A DNA stretch of 64,000 nucleotides, taken from contig NC_064472.1 in NCBI RefSeq assembly GCF_023343835.1, forward strand, positions 11,027,469-11,091,468, read 5' to 3'. Positions within the stretch are counted from its first letter, which is position 1. Each line of letters opens with the position of its first letter. The translations under genes were made by a program, and so were the position numbers. Source of the stretch: Lagopus muta (lineage: Eukaryota; Chordata; Aves; Galliformes; Phasianidae). This document shows, one piece after another, positions 49,177-62,832 of this stretch. The notes below the pieces were generated by a model, which was not told the DNA's origin, ran no database searches, and saw only the letters and a list, made by a program, of their open reading frames with translations.

Positions 49177-50614
49177 AATAACAACTGAAAGCTCAGCTGT
49201 GTTTTGCTCATGAACAGTGCCATCCATCTTTTCGCAAGGGGCTCCTCCTGCGCCTCTCCACGGCAGCTGCCAGTCTCCTCAGGTTCAGACGCTGGGAGAA
49301 CACCACCTGCTTGTGATGGCTTTGCTACACAGTGACATGAACATAAATGGATTGGCTGTGTCACAACCAGAGGCAAAAAAAGGACAACAGCAACACAACA
49401 ATCGAGAGGGAATTTCCATAAATAGTTTTTTTGATCCCTACCTTGTACAAGCCATGGTTTTATGCCAATTGAAGGAAAAAATAATTAGCTTAAAACTGTA
49501 ACAGAAATCTGGAGAAGAGCTTTCAACTTCACATCCTAAGCTCTGCCCCTTCACTGTGGGGTCATTACTCTTAAAAACTGTCCTGATGTGACAGTAGATC
49601 ATGTAACATGATTAATGTAATAGTATTAATGCACTGCCGGGGGACCTCAAACAAGATCAAACCCTCATTGTTCAAAGCTGCACACAGGCGACCTCTGCTC
49701 GGAGGAGACGGCGATTTAATTAACGGGGGCACAAAGAGTGCAGGGCTCTGCAGCGCTGCCCAGTGTCACCCTGTGGCTCCACGGGGCTCCAGGCATCTAT
49801 GCTGGCACACCTACACTTTCCTCCCCTCTGTGTCTCTGGTGGGCTTGTCATATGTCTACTTGAATTAGACTGCATTCATTAGAAGAAAGTGAGACTGCGC
49901 ATGTGTGTATACTCTGTGTGCAGCATCAGTCTGTGTCACTGGAAGGCATGGCAAGGGGATTGCTGCTTCTGCACTGTTTTGCCAGCTGCCAGCAGCACTC
50001 ACTGGCAGACTCAGTGATACATGAACCATGCTGTCAGCCACAGGAAGGGAAAAGAGATGAGGCAAAATCTTTTTCTCTTGTGTAGGATTGAGATTCTCCC
50101 TGGTTTTAAATAGCAGTGGTACCAAGCCAACTTGAAATCACTGTGGCAGAGATCTGTGCTGTATTATTCGGTTTCAAACACTCAGTTGGACCTCCTTCAC
50201 CTCAAATCTTCAACATCGCTTTCCCCCAGCTCTGTAGGAATAGTCTGAGCATCCAGCTGCACAATGCTGATGGGCATTCATGGCTGAACTCCTTCATTTT
50301 GTGGCCCAAATCAGCAATGCCCAGCTGCAAGTTGAAAAATCTATCAACTCATCTCTTTGATCAACCTTATGGTATTTCAGGTCCCATTTTGATTCAGTGC
50401 TCACAATATCACCAGTGCCTTTAAAGCACGATGACCAATCCTTGAGAAGACAGCAGTCTTCATAGGCCATCACAGATAACAATATCTGGAAAAAGAGACC
50501 AAGAAAATCTTGCTTACTGATTAAGTCAGCCTGGTGGTTCATAGGAAGCAGCCTTCAGACCCTTGGGCAGGCAGCGTCCATCATGTACCACAGTCAGGTA
50601 CAATTCTAGAGGGA

Positions 50615-50766
50615 GATGACTACCAGAGAAGTAGTGGAGTCACCATCCCTGGAGATGTTAAACAAAACACGCAGATGTGACACTGAGGGACATGGTTAGT
50701 CGCCATGATTGCACTGAGTGATCTCAGCGTTTTCTTCCAGCCTTCGTGACTCTAAGATTCTAAGAA
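50615..50766 (+). repeat. CR1 LINE 3' fragment (sense), another subfamily
   Basis: GTAGTGGAGTCACCATCCCT, then GATGTGACACTGAGGGACAT and GTTAGTCGCCATG, belong to the CR1 type whose 3' UTR carries ACTGAGGGACATGG. It ends GACTCTAAGATTCTAAG. Confidence 0.88.
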
Positions 50767-50985
50767 TGTGTGCTGCTTCTACCTAGATGTTTGTCAGCAA
50801 CTCTTTTTTTTCCTTTCTCTGTTCCTTTCCAGAAGTGTTGTGAGCAATGAAGACGTTACTACTGGTGTTGGAGTGCACAGGAAGATCCACATTACCCACT
50901 TGAAAAAGACAAAAGCCTAATGGCTAGCAGTATAATTTTTTCTTCCACAGAAGACTGATAATAGCTTTCAGTTCTCCTTCCTGTT

Positions 50986-51005
50986 GGGAGGGGGGGGAGG
51001 GGGGG
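50986..51005 (+). repeat. G-rich run with quadruplex potential
   Basis: Runs of 3, 8 and 7 guanines separated by single A bases. They can be split into four G3 tracts, so a G-quadruplex is possible. Confidence 0.9.
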
Positions 51006-51175
51006 AGAGATTTTCCCTACACACTTGTTTGTTACTGTTGTAAAATTGCATTTAAACTTGACAAGAACCATTGCCACTCAAGAAACAGGAAGAGCTGGTG
51101 GAGAAGCACAGGACAGGAAGGCAGCACCGCAGCCTCAGCAAGGGTTACCTGGTGTAGGAGCAGCACGAAAGAATT

Positions 51176-51207
51176 TCATAAAATTAAAGACTCATAAAAT
51201 TAAAGAC
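51176..51207 (+). repeat. 16-bp perfect tandem duplication
   Basis: TCATAAAATTAAAGAC occurs twice with no gap. Confidence 0.95.
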
Positions 51208-51654
51208 CTATGGCTCATTAAAGAACCACAACCCCATAGCATTCATCTTCAGATGCAGCTGAGGTTTCTTTCCTCCACCTTCTGGAGACTGGAAACTTCT
51301 GGCTCTCAATTACTCTTTGTAAATCCAGAATGAGAAGATGGGTGACAATTTCCTCAAGAAATACAGACATTGTGTTAGTTACCAGCACTTTGTGAAGAGC
51401 TGAGTTTGCTGAATGTTTCTTGTCTGTGCTCGGTTTTGATAGCCCTCTTATTTTGTGTTGCAACCTTAAGAACTGTCAGCAGAGATTTCTGTGAGCACAT
51501 CTTAAGCTGCCCCAGGCAAAGTTTGCAGAGCTATCCTTGATCAAGTAAACCAGCCTTTTGGATTAGCATTCCTGAATATCCACCAGCTGTCAGTCCCAAA
51601 TTTATTAGCTTTTGACACCATCTCCTGTAATTTCTTATGAACAAACTGGTGGAG

Positions 51655-52075
51655 TCATGAAGGTTGAACTAGGTAGGTAAATATACATACCACGGACTGA
51701 CAGGTGGCTGAAATCCCAGGCCTATCAAATTGTGATCAGCAGCACCAAGTCCAGCTGGATACTGGTGACTAGTGGTGCATCACAAGGTTGAAACCAGGAC
51801 CAGTTCTGTTTCACACCTTCATTAATTAACCGGGCAATGGGACTGAGTGCTCCCTCTGTAGGTTTGCGCTGGGAGGAATAGCTATTTTTTTCCTACTGTT
51901 TCCAGTGGTTGTACGTAAGGACAAGTTACCCAGAGAGGTGAAGGAGTCTTCATCCTTGGAAAAATTCAAAACCCAACTGGACATAATCCTAGTCAAACCG
52001 AGCAGAGAAACTGGACTAGGCAGTCTGCAGAAATCCCTGCCAAAATCATCCACTCTGTGATTCCATGAATTTTCC
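51655..52075 (+). repeat. CR1 LINE with internal deletion (sense)
   Basis: The left part resembles the RT active-site region (TGGTGCATCACAAGGTTGAA, CACACCTTCATTAATTAACC). It jumps to the 3' UTR (CAAGTTACCCAGAGAGGTGA, CCACTCTGTGATTCCATGAA). The C-terminal RT segment is missing. Confidence 0.75.
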
Positions 52076-53904
52076 AGAAGGTTATTAAAGAGACATGAAT
52101 AGCACACACTGCTTCAAGTATAGGACAGAAATCAGCAGCACACAGATGGAAGACTTTTGAGCTGGGGATTGGATATTGCAAAAAAAATGCACATATAGGT
52201 ATTTATCAGACAAGAATTGACCTTGTATTATTACTGAAGCCATTTTCAAATCATGAATTGCATTCATTCATACAAATCTCATCCAAGGAATGATGAGCTG
52301 AACATCTGACGCCTCAGTCAAAGTTACCATAAGCTTTGCAAAATTGTTTTGTGGCCATGGATTGCATTTCAAATTAAATAAATAAATGAATAAATTGAAA
52401 AGCAATTATATTTTTGTTTCTGTTTTCAAAAATTGAAGGAGGGCAAACTTCTGTTTATGAAAATCCTTATGAATTGCCCTTCAATTTTATTTAGTCCCAC
52501 TTCAAAGGAGCATGGCTTGCTATTTGAGATAGAAATTACTTACATCAGTTGGTTCAACCCACCATTTCAGGACTCTCTTCAGATCTCGGATAGCAATTTC
52601 ATATGAGTCACAATTTGAAGTTGGTTATGTTAATAAATAACAGCTAGTGCCATATAACAGATAGACTATAAAGGCAATTTAACAAGTAACAAGAACAATG
52701 AATTGTATCATTGCTCATCAGTTACCATGTAGTATTTCTCAAATCCTTATGGGCGGAAATGTAGCCTTAGAAAAGAAATTGGACAGAGAAGTTAATACCA
52801 CCACCTCAGAAATATGTTAAAAGTGCTGTTTCTCAGTTGTTGCTATGACCAGACACAGAGTCAGACAGATGCAAACAGCAGGTCAAGGCTTTGACAGCTT
52901 TCCAGCAAGTACCACAACACTGTCAACACTTCACTTCCAGAGGAAAATGTTAACTGTGACAATACGCAGGTCTTTTTTCCCACAGGAGAAAAATCACTGT
53001 CTAGTAAAATGTCATTTACAATAAAGCACGTCATTTTGAAAAAAAGAATTCCGAGCTTCCCACAACAGTTGAAAAATATGTCTTCTGTGAAGTCTCTTTC
53101 TACCCATTAAAAATCCCTGAGACTCTCCGGGTCTCCACTGCCCAGAGATTCAGAGTCCAGCTTCTATGTTGTAGGCTAGAAACCACTGACATTTGAAATA
53201 ATACTGAAGTAGCATCTGATATTATTTCATACAGAAAGTGGCATTTTCACTTGTAAATGGCTGAGCAGAGGGCGCACCCAGATCGTTGGAGATAAGCTGC
53301 AATTCCCACACTGCAAATTCAGAAGCAAGTTGCTTCTTGTTCAGTAATGTATAGAGGTGGCAGAGTTTAAGTCCTTCTCTGAGACATCGTATAATAAAAA
53401 TTACACAAATTTCAACTTCATTTTATTAGTAATCAACAAATTCCAGTGCTTTGAAGTCACCTGTGGATGACCACAGGCCTATGGCTGCGCTTCGAATCAC
53501 ACAGGTCTGAGAAGCACACAGGTCTATCCAAGGTCACCCCACTCTTCTCACAAACTTCCAGCACTCTCAGCTGCCCTCTTCTTTCACCTCCAAACCAGCA
53601 GCTGCTGGATCAGCTTCTAAAACAATGTACTTTTCCTTCTAGGCTGTTACTGGAGCTGAACTGCTCTCCCCAGCTCAAGGCAGCTCTGTTCCCACTTTCA
53701 CCCACTGACACCTACAAGACTGTTTGCACAGGGTGCCTGAGGCAGTGAGGCCTGTCGACTCCTAACCTGGTTTCACTCTGAAAGACTGCCTGAAAACTGC
53801 CCCTTGGGGAAGTCCAGGAAGGCTCTGCTTTAACCCTTCCGTGCTCTGAAGCAGCAACCTGGGGATGGGATTCAAATGGATTCCATTTGCAAATGGAACC
53901 TGGA

Positions 53905-54096
53905 ACACAGCATGTCCTTGTGGGGCCCCATTACACTACTGCGCCTTCTCTTCCCCAGGCTGAACAGCCCAGGTCTCTCAGCCTTTCTTCCTACAGGAGA
54001 TGCTCCAGACCCCTCATCATCTTTGTGGTCCATGTCCCAGGAGTCTCACTGCTCCCAAACATCACTCTGTAGTTGCTTGGAACTGCAGCTGCTTAG
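53905..54096 (-). repeat. CR1 LINE internal fragment (antisense)
   Basis: CTTCCCCAGGCTGAACAGCC, CTCTCAGCCTTTCTTCC and CCTCATCATCTTTGTGGTCC are antisense to the CR1 ORF2 C-terminal region. No octamer end is present. Confidence 0.8.
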
Positions 54097-54427
54097 TTTG
54101 TGAAATTAATTTCTATGACTTTAAAAGTGCAGTTGAGACTATCAAAAGGCAATACAGAAGCATGCCATGCAATAGATCTCAGACAATGAGAATATGAAAT
54201 CACAGAATTTTCAGCTCCTCACAAAGCCTCTATGACTCTTACCTTTCTTTCCCCCCATTTCAAAGGGCATCTGGCCATCTGCTCACAGATCAGTAGTTGA
54301 ACTAACAGATGTTGAGATTGAAGACATCTCAAAGCTGTTGTCAAGCACTTTTGAAGTGTGCCTTGGGATTACAGCTTCAGGCAGAGGTCACACCTGTGGA
54401 TTTTAGTATCTTAGTTCTTGCCTAACC

Positions 54428-54800
54428 AACACAGAATCATAGAATCATTACTCTTGAAAAGACCTCTTAGGTCATCCAGTCCAACCACAGCCCATCCCTA
54501 CCATGCCTACTAACCATGTCTCTCAGTGGCACGATTCTTGATCACTTCCATGGACAGTGACTTCACCACCTTCCTGGCCAGCCTGTTCCAACACCTCACC
54601 ATTCTTTCTGAGAAGACATTTTTCCTAATGCCCATATTTTGTCTCCCCTGCAACCTTGAGGCCATTCCCTCTTGTCCTGTCGCTGCCGCATGAGTGAGGA
54701 GACCAATCCCCACGTCACTACAAACTCCTTTAAGGCAGCTGTAGAGAATGGTAAGTTCTACCCTGAGTCTCCTCTTTTCCAGACAGAACAACCCCAGATC
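54428..54800 (-). repeat. CR1 LINE 3' region (antisense)
   Basis: It begins CAGAATCATAGAATCATTAC, continues GGTCATCCAGTCCAACCACA and runs to TCTCCTCTTTTCCAGACAGA, the antisense ORF2/3' UTR order. It is separate from the copy at 53905 because it has its own 3' end. Confidence 0.9.
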
Positions 54801-56779
54801 CAGTGATGATAGCTTCCCTCCAGTAGACAGTGAAAGCAGTTGGACTGAACAAACAGGTGCTGGTGAAAGAGTTCACTTTCTCCATGTGACATTTTCATTT
54901 TATAAACTAACACTGCTAAAAATAAGCACACTCAGAACTGATTGTAAAAACAGGGAAACATCAACCAGACACTTTTATTTCTGTGGAGAGAGGTTTTTGA
55001 TTTCTTTTGCCATTAAGTGTCTTTGTCAGTTATCTGGAGGAGAAGAAAGAGTGAAACAGTACATGAGAGTACTGAGAGGGGAGCTACTTGTTTGTGGAAT
55101 TTAAAGATTGCTTTTATAAAGAAAGAAAAACAAAAAGCAAGGATGAAAACACACACAAGTGGGTGGCTGCATGCTTTTAAGTTTGTGACACTGAAAAATA
55201 CTAGCACAGTAATGGCAAACTACTGAGTTTATATTTATAACCTAATGCTGTTGGAGTATGAAGTAAAATTTGAGCCCAAAAAAACAGTGGAACTGGTAAC
55301 ATGTAATGTTAATGGTAAATTTGTGCAGTGACAAAACTTGATTTGCAAATCTTCAGCAAGTTCCTGTGTCTACATTTCAAAGGAGTATTTTTGAAGGTTC
55401 AGAAAAAGAACAAAAAAATTGAAATATGCTTAGGCAAACTGAAAAAAATGAGTGCATTTATTTCATTTAAGAGAAGACTGAAAATTGAGTTGATCAAAAT
55501 TTGTGAACTCATTAGAGTTCTAATGGAGGCTGTATGTATTCCTGGCTGTATGAAAAAACAGCACAGTCCAGATGTTGGAAATAGAAGGTACGGAATTTCA
55601 GCAGATAAAGTCTTGAACATGTGGTAACAAAACATGAGATTAATTTGAAGTTTCTGCCATCCTAGCAGCCCAGTTCACAAGCAAAAACATACCTTGATTT
55701 CATTGGGCACAACCCCAGTACACTTCAAATTAAGAACATACTTTTCTTTTGATTGGAACTGTTAATGACACAACTGCTGATCAGCAGCATTAATTCACTA
55801 GCATAGGGGTAAACAAATATATTTGTTCACTAAGCAAAAACAAACCCAATGAATAAAGGTGACAAAAAAAAAAGAAGGAAACCAGCTCCCCTTGTTTGTG
55901 GCAGAGTTTGTGTTTCACGTGCAGCACATTTTCTTCTCAGCAGACAAATCCGAGCAGAGGGGGTTGGGGCATTGGCTGCTGCAGAAGATACACAATGTTC
56001 TTTCCTCACTTATTTTATTGTTTCCCCTATAAAAGTTCCTCAGAGTCAAGCACATGACAGCTCTGTGTTTGTGGAGAGTGTTTGGAGACTCCCAGTAATT
56101 CCTAACAGGGCTGATTCAGCATAAACTTGCTTTGGCTATCAGCTAGTGAAGCACATCCAGTGAAACCGACAACATTCACCTTTCTGCTCAGTAGATTTCC
56201 TGCACAAAATCAGCACAGTTCATCTGACAACCTGAAAATAAACGGCTTTCATAAGTAACTGATTCGCCCTCTGTGGACCGATTAATTATGAAAAAGGAGA
56301 TCAGCTGGAGTCAAGATGCAATGGAAATATTTCCCAGTGCACCAGAGAGGAGATGCTCCTTCATCTCACCCATCAGCTCTAAATACTATAGTGTCTGTCT
56401 CTTAATTCCACTCTCATTATCACTACATAATGATAGGGGCAGGACTGGGAAGTGGCTGACACATGCCACTCATGCCCAGACCCAGCAAGACATGTGTTCC
56501 AAACACAAGCTCCAACACATTGCTTTTGCCTTGTAAGCAGCATCCTCCTGCACTCCCCAACAGAAAGATTTCACTTCGTCAATATCAAAATAAGCAGGTT
56601 TGACACCATTCATGACTTTTCACTGAGCCTAACAAAGTGTGAAAAGTTTATAACACTCCATCCAATAATCCTTTCTTCAGTGAATAAACTTTCGAGAATA
56701 ATTAGTCCCTGCTGGTGCTGTTAAAACTTCTGTTTCACACGGAGGAAACCATTCTGCACCTAAGGCATGGGCTGCTGCC

Positions 56780-57152
56780 TGGGAACTGTGATTGTTCAGC
56801 CTGGAGAAGAGGAGGCTAAAAGTAGACCTTATCACACTCTACATCTCCACAAAGGGAGGATGTAATGAAGTAGGGGTGGTCTCTTCTCCCAGGTAGCAGC
56901 AATAGGATGAGAAGGAATGTCCTCAAGCTGCACCATGGGAGGTTCTGTTTGGCCATTAGGACAAGGTTCTCTTCTGAAATTGTGGTGAGGTATTGGAACA
57001 GGCTGCCCTGGGAGGTGGTGGAGCCTGGAGGTACTCAAGAAAACTGGTGATGTGGCACTGAGGGGCACAACTAGTGGGCATGGCAGAGATGGGCTGATGG
57101 TTGGCCCAGATGATCTGAGAGGTCTCTTTCAACTTAGTGACTCTATGATGTA
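56780..57152 (+). repeat. CR1 LINE 3' region (sense)
   Basis: TGTTCAGCCTGGAGAAGAGG, GGTATTGGAACAGGCTGCCC and GATGTGGCACTGAGGGGCAC, ending with TTAGTGACTCTATGATG. Confidence 0.9.
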
Positions 57153-59086
57153 AAACTTCAGCTCTGATCTTTATTTAGTTGCTACAGCTTCACACCACAC
57201 TAAGAGTCTTGGGCAGGGCAGGCGATGACAGTAGGATAAAAGCTCCTGGAACACAGCTTCCTTTGTGTGACATCAGTTAGTGAACTGAGAGACATGGGCT
57301 GCTGAAAGGGTTTGCTGAGCTCGGTGGAGATTGCGATGTGTGTTCCTATCTCATCACCTTTTTGAATACTGTGAGGATTGAAAGATACATTTTCCATTTG
57401 GAGGATGACTGCAGTTCAAGGATCCTGGGGCTGCTAGAATGAATGCTGAAGAGACAAATGAGCAACATATCAAAAGCTCCAGCATCTCTGCAGGGGTTTC
57501 ACACTAACTCTCCTTGCTCCTAGCATGTTCCTGCTACAAATGAGGGTTTCCTTGTCCATCAAACAGTGTGTTGCTTGTGTGAGTAGAGCAGCAGGTTTCA
57601 TTAAGACCTCGTTAGCCAAAACTGTACTGGCATTAATTACCAAGACCCATTTCTGCTCCCATTAACTTCAGAAAGGTCTGTTTGTGGCAGCATCTGCTCT
57701 GCTCAAATGCATGCTTGGAAGATGGGCATGGTGAGAAATGAAGTGATCCAGAAGAGAACTGTGCAGAGAGCACTTGCTAACAAGGGAGGCATCCAAACTC
57801 CTTGTTCATGCTGCGTCCTGAAGATGCTCATGGCCTCCCCTAGCTCAGATGCAGAAATTTCATTTTACACAGCCTTAAAGCCAAATGCAGCTAAACTCAT
57901 CCTCAAATAGGCAAGAGGAATCCCCCCACCAGCCATTCCCTTTTCTCTGGTCCGTGGCTGCTAGGTGCAGGGTCTGGGCACAGGATTTGCTTTTAGCTTG
58001 GGTCAGAATGTCACTGGCTTTTCAATGCCTCAGTTACGGCACAGACGTGTGGACAAGTAGGGCCCTGCTGTTTCCATGAAGCTTTGGAGAATTAGGGACA
58101 AGGACACACTGAAATGAATTAGCAGTTTTCCTCTGGAGAAAAGCACCGTTCAGTTAGCATTCAGATAGTGGGAGCTGCAGCAAATGACACCAATTTTGTA
58201 AGCCAGCATTGTTTGAGTCTGATTCAAGTTGCCATATATTATAACATGACAGTGTATTTTTGCTTCTAGAGCCAAGCAACCAAACAATACACTTCCAAAT
58301 GAACACAGTGGATAAGAGGTAATTTAATCTCAAGCTTCATTAGTTCAGCTATTGTATGAAACAGATAACAGATACAGAAGAATAGACAGAAAACACGGTC
58401 TCCCTGTGCCTGCCATCTGTGTAAATAAGAGCATGGGGAGTTGGAAAATTCACTGCAATCCCATTCATAAGCAGTCCTCATGGATTTATAATAAAACTTT
58501 CTTTCTGATAGGTCACAAGAGGAATCAGCTTCTTTCAAACTGGAATTTTCTTAATGGCAGTTTTCCATTAGTGCCACGTTTGCCAGCATTGCAGCTGGAC
58601 AGCATTCCCAGTGGGAATCTCCTCTAATTCCAGCACTGCCATACAATGGTGCTCTTTGCCCAGGCAGTCTCGCAAGCAGGAACACAGCTGTAGCATTGCA
58701 AGGCAACAGTGGGTACCTGCTCACATCCCAAGGACCACTGCTGCAGCAAAGCCATGCTCTGACAGTCGTGTACAACGATCTCGATCTGCCCGGAACTCCC
58801 TTCTGATTTGCAAGACACCAGCTTGACCTTGCAGCCTCCTCTTGTTCTCAGCTTCATCCAGCCTCTACACAAAGAACTGTTCTCTTTTCACTAGCTGATA
58901 ACATTTACTCAAATCCAAGAGGATCTTTAAGGGTGGGAAGGCACTGCACCCAGCTCCATACCATATGGCTTGAACACTCCCAACAGCTGCACAGTGGAGA
59001 AACATACCCAGCACTCTGCTTACATGTAACATCTCTTGGCCCTTAGGAAAGGCTCAAACAGGGTTACTGCATTTATTTGAAATTAC

Positions 59087-59905
59087 AGAATCACAGAATG
59101 GCCAGGGTTGGAAGGGACCTCAAGGATCACAAATCTCCAACCCTTCTGCCACATGCAGGGCCAACAACCTCCACATTTAGTATTATACCAGGCTGCCCAG
59201 GGCCCCATCCCACCTGGCCTTGAACACCTCCAGGGATGGGGCATCCACAACCTCTCTGGGCAGCCTGTTCCAGCACCTCACCACTCTCTCTGTAAAGAAC
59301 TTCCCCTGACATCCAACCTCAATCTTCCCTCCTTCAACTTAAAACCATTTCCCCTTGTCCTGCTGTTATCTACAAAGAGTTCCAAAGAGTTGATTCCCCT
59401 CCTGTTTGCAGGCTCCCTTTAGGTACTGAAAGGCTGCAATGAGGTCACTCCGCAGCCTTTTCTCCAAGCTGAACAAGCCCAGCTCCCTCAGCCTGTCTTC
59501 ATAGGGGAGGTGCTCCAGCCCCCTGATCATCTTTGTGGCTCTCCTCTGGATCCTCTCCAACAACTCTCTGTCTTTCTTGTACTGGGTGCTCCACACTTGG
59601 ATGCAGCATTCCAGATGGGGCCTCACAAGAGCAGAGTAGAGGGGGACAATCACCTCCCTGTCCCTGCTGGCCACCCCTCTTCTGATGGAGCCCAGGATAC
59701 CATTTGCTTTCTGAGCTGCAAGGGCACACTGCTGGCTCATGTTCAGTTTTTCATCTATCAAGATCCCCACGTCCCTCTCCACAGGGCTGCTCACAAGGAC
59801 CGCTCCTTCCAGTCTGTATAGATGCCTGGGATTCCCTCAGCCCAAGTGCAAAACTCTGCACTTTGCTGTGTTGAACCTCATCAGGTTCTCACATGAACCA
59901 TTACC
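59087..59905 (-). repeat. CR1 LINE, well-preserved 3' part (antisense)
   Basis: The least decayed CR1 in the window. On the minus strand it keeps a 142-codon open stretch (59366-59794) of the RT C-terminal region, with [20 protein letters not shown] and [17 protein letters not shown]. The 3' UTR follows, down to AGAATCACAG at 59087. It is 5'-truncated and cannot encode a full ORF2, so it is a relatively young dead copy. Confidence 0.93.
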
Positions 59906-60159
59906 CATGCCCAACATGCATCACCCATCCTCACAAACTGAGGATACTGGAATCGCTCCCATGCTCCATTGCTCCCCAGTGGACATTAACCATTGTCCTT
60001 CCGGGTGCACGTGTCTGCATGTCCATCCAAATGGCTGCATGAAAGCCACATACTGTGACCATTTACAGTAACTTCCCTCTATCCTAGATTATTTAAGTAA
60101 TAGTGTATTGCTGCAAAAACCTCCAAGGATAGGAGATGTATGGGCTGTGCTCATCCATC

Positions 60160-60182
60160 TTTTTTTTTTTTTTTTTTTTTTT
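60160..60182 (+). repeat. Poly-T run of 23
   Basis: Uninterrupted T homopolymer directly before GATACAATGG. Confidence 0.95.
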
Positions 60183-61961
60183 GATACAATGGTTATTGCT
60201 TGAAACTTTCTGTACTCCTGGTCAGAGTTTAATCTGACACTTGCTTAATTACCCTGGCATTACCCTTGCTTGAGTGATACTTTCAGGAGCAATTCATTGT
60301 TCGGATTCACTATGGGGGAAGAAGACAGATAATGGGCTTTTAAATCCTGCGCATCACCATCACCATCCATGGGATGTGTTCATGTACCGTATACTCTTCC
60401 ACAATGAACTTCACGTAAGAGCCGTAAGATCAATATTGAATGTCAAAACTGATGTGCTGTGGACGGAGCAAACAAGCTGGGATGAAAAAAACCTGTTATT
60501 TTCTCAGAGGCAGTGTATTAATTTCTTTTCAACAACTGCGTAACAGATCTGAGACAGGAAAAGTGGGTCCCCTTCAGAGCTGACATCTTTTCCACAGCAA
60601 AGCCCAAAGTCATATTAGAAGAAAAGGTACATCTGTATTTTTAATGCAACTAAGCCAAAAGGCAGAATTTGCAAGAGTTATAGTTCTGAAGATTTAGATG
60701 CACCTGATAGCACAAGCAGTGACTTCCAAAGAGGAATTGATGGACTTCAGATGCTATGGTCGCTCTATTTTAGCATATCTAACAGGCTGAATTCATTACT
60801 TATTTAGAAATAGTTATATTCCTCCGCTATTCAGTTTTGATTTGCTAGCCCGAAGACACCAACATTCGAATTGCACAAACTAGCTTAGATTTATCTTTTA
60901 TGTTTTAGTTTATAGCCTCCAACTCTTAGTAATTGCCAGTGAATGTCAGCTGAGTCCATCTCTGTTTTTTTCACTGTGGTATTTAGTATGGGGATCTGAC
61001 ACAAATATACTTTTTCCAGTATTTTTCCCTGCTTCTTATAGCCTTTGGTGCCACAAAACATCAAACCGAGAGCCAAAACCAAAGAAGATGAAGAAATTTA
61101 CTGCAGAGAAAACCTTTATCTAACACCGTTTTGCACAGGAACTGCATAGCAGCTTCTTAGTGAATTATTCCATGTGAAACATGCCGTGAAATTTTATCCA
61201 AGAAATTTTTCCTCTGTACCTCTTTTCAATGAGGTCCTTTCCAGAAGCAGCTCCTCTGCAATCTCAAGGCTGTGCCCCCTCTTTCCCTGCACCTGGTCAA
61301 TCCTGATCACCTCTGCAATGGAGCTCAGGCAGGCTGGCTTCTCACTGGCAGACTTGATACCCTGAGCAGACACAGCAGCAGGCAGTGCAGTGCAGTGCAA
61401 AGTCTGTATTCTCTGCACAGACCCAAATAAATCATTACAACAATAAGAGAGTAAGACACAAAATTGTGGTGAGTTTTCTGCTGAGTCCGTGAGCCCTATC
61501 AGCTCACAGACAGTGCTGGAAGAGGGGTGGGACTGCCCAAGCAGCTTGGACTGAGGAGTAGAGCTCTGCTGGTGGCAGAGGGATGTTGGAGGTTCAGCTG
61601 CCTGTGAAACTGGAGCAATATTTCTACCGTGTGTTTATGTAATCGTGCTTAGACACTGCAGATGCTCTTTCATTCTGGCACTTGCAAGCAGTTTGATGTA
61701 CAGACTGCAGTGGGGTTTAGGGATAAAGCATTCCCCTGGCAAATTTACCAGGTGTCTGATCCAGAGGTGCATGCTATGCAGGTAATGCACATTGAGGGAA
61801 ACGGTTTTTAACTGTCTTTGACTCTATGCCTTGGGCACTATATTATTCTTCCCTTGTAAATCAAGAGTGAAATCAGACAGCTTCTTCTCACAAGCCAGGC
61901 TTTGGTATAGGCCTATTTTACTCATCAAAGAGTCAAACTGAAGTTAACCCAACTGAAGTTA

Positions 61962-62045
61962 ATCTTACTGCCTCAGACCAAGCAGATGCACTTTAGCTCC
62001 TTGGTAGCAGATGGATGTAGGCATGCCTGTTGTGGGAAGTATTTG
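61962..62045 (+). repeat. 84-bp perfect inverted repeat, left arm
   Basis: This arm (ATCTTACTGCCTCAGACC... ending GGGAAGTATTTG) is the exact reverse complement of 63615-63698, with 84 of 84 bases matching by eye. Beyond both ends the match stops abruptly. Confidence 0.95.
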
Positions 62046-62298
62046 GAAGTATTTCGTTCAGTGAATCTAGCTGAGGGCAGGGAGCTGCTAAGGACCATCT
62101 TCTCAGCTGCACGTAACTGGATAGAGGTAACAGCAAAGAAGCAGCAAAAGACTGCCTTCTCCAAATCTCCCAATCCAATAACTGTTTTTCTTCTGTCCCA
62201 AGTCTTTTATTTAGCAAAAGTTGCAACTAATGGCTCATAAAGATAACAGTGAATCAGCAGAAGTCCTCAAGAACCTAGAAAAATTTTAGTTTTGAGTT

Positions 62299-62832
62299 GT
62301 CTGCAGTGGTTTAATCCAGCAGGTGGTTGAGGACCACAAAATTGTTCACTCACTCCCCCACTTTCCCATGCAACAGGGGAGAGAACCCAGAAAAACAAAG
62401 TAGAACTAGTGGGTAGAGATAAATATACTTAGTAAGATAGAGAAAAGGAGGAGGATAATGATTATGACAAATACACACACACACATATATACAACAGTGC
62501 ATCAGAAGTGATGCATAATCGATTGCTCACCACCAACCAATCAATGCCCAGCTAGCCCACTGGTAGTGGAAGAGAGATGAATTACCACCACCTTCAGTAC
62601 TCCTTCTTCATGATGTCATATGGTATGGAATATCCCTTTGGCCAGTTGAAGTCAGATGTCCTGATTCTGTCCCCTCCCAGCTCCTTGGGCCCTTTGCTAT
62701 GAATGGCCTTGGCTCTGTACACTGCTTGGCAGCAACTGTAAACATTGGTGTATTATCAACATCGTTCCTCCCAGAACCAAAACTTAGCAGCATACCAGAC
62801 ACTATGAAGCAAACAATTCCATCCCAGCTGCC
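62299..62832 (+). mobile_element. Solo LTR-like remnant of an avian endogenous retrovirus
   Basis: The stretch has the order of a common avian LTR type: GTGGTTTAATCCAGCAGG, a CACTCACTCCCCCAC block, GGGGAGAGAACCCAG, ACTAGTGGGTAGAGATAAAT, then GGCCTTGGCTCTGTACACTG, a TGTATTATCAACATCG segment, CATACCAGACACTATGAAGC and CCATCCCAGCTG. No gag, pol or env frames flank it. It is diverged and has a CA/TA microsatellite inside. The family assignment is from memory, not from a search, and the exact ends are uncertain. Confidence 0.65.
62472..62491 (+). repeat. (CA)n/(TA)n microsatellite inside the LTR-like element
   Basis: TACACACACACACACATATA in about 20 bases. Confidence 0.9.
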
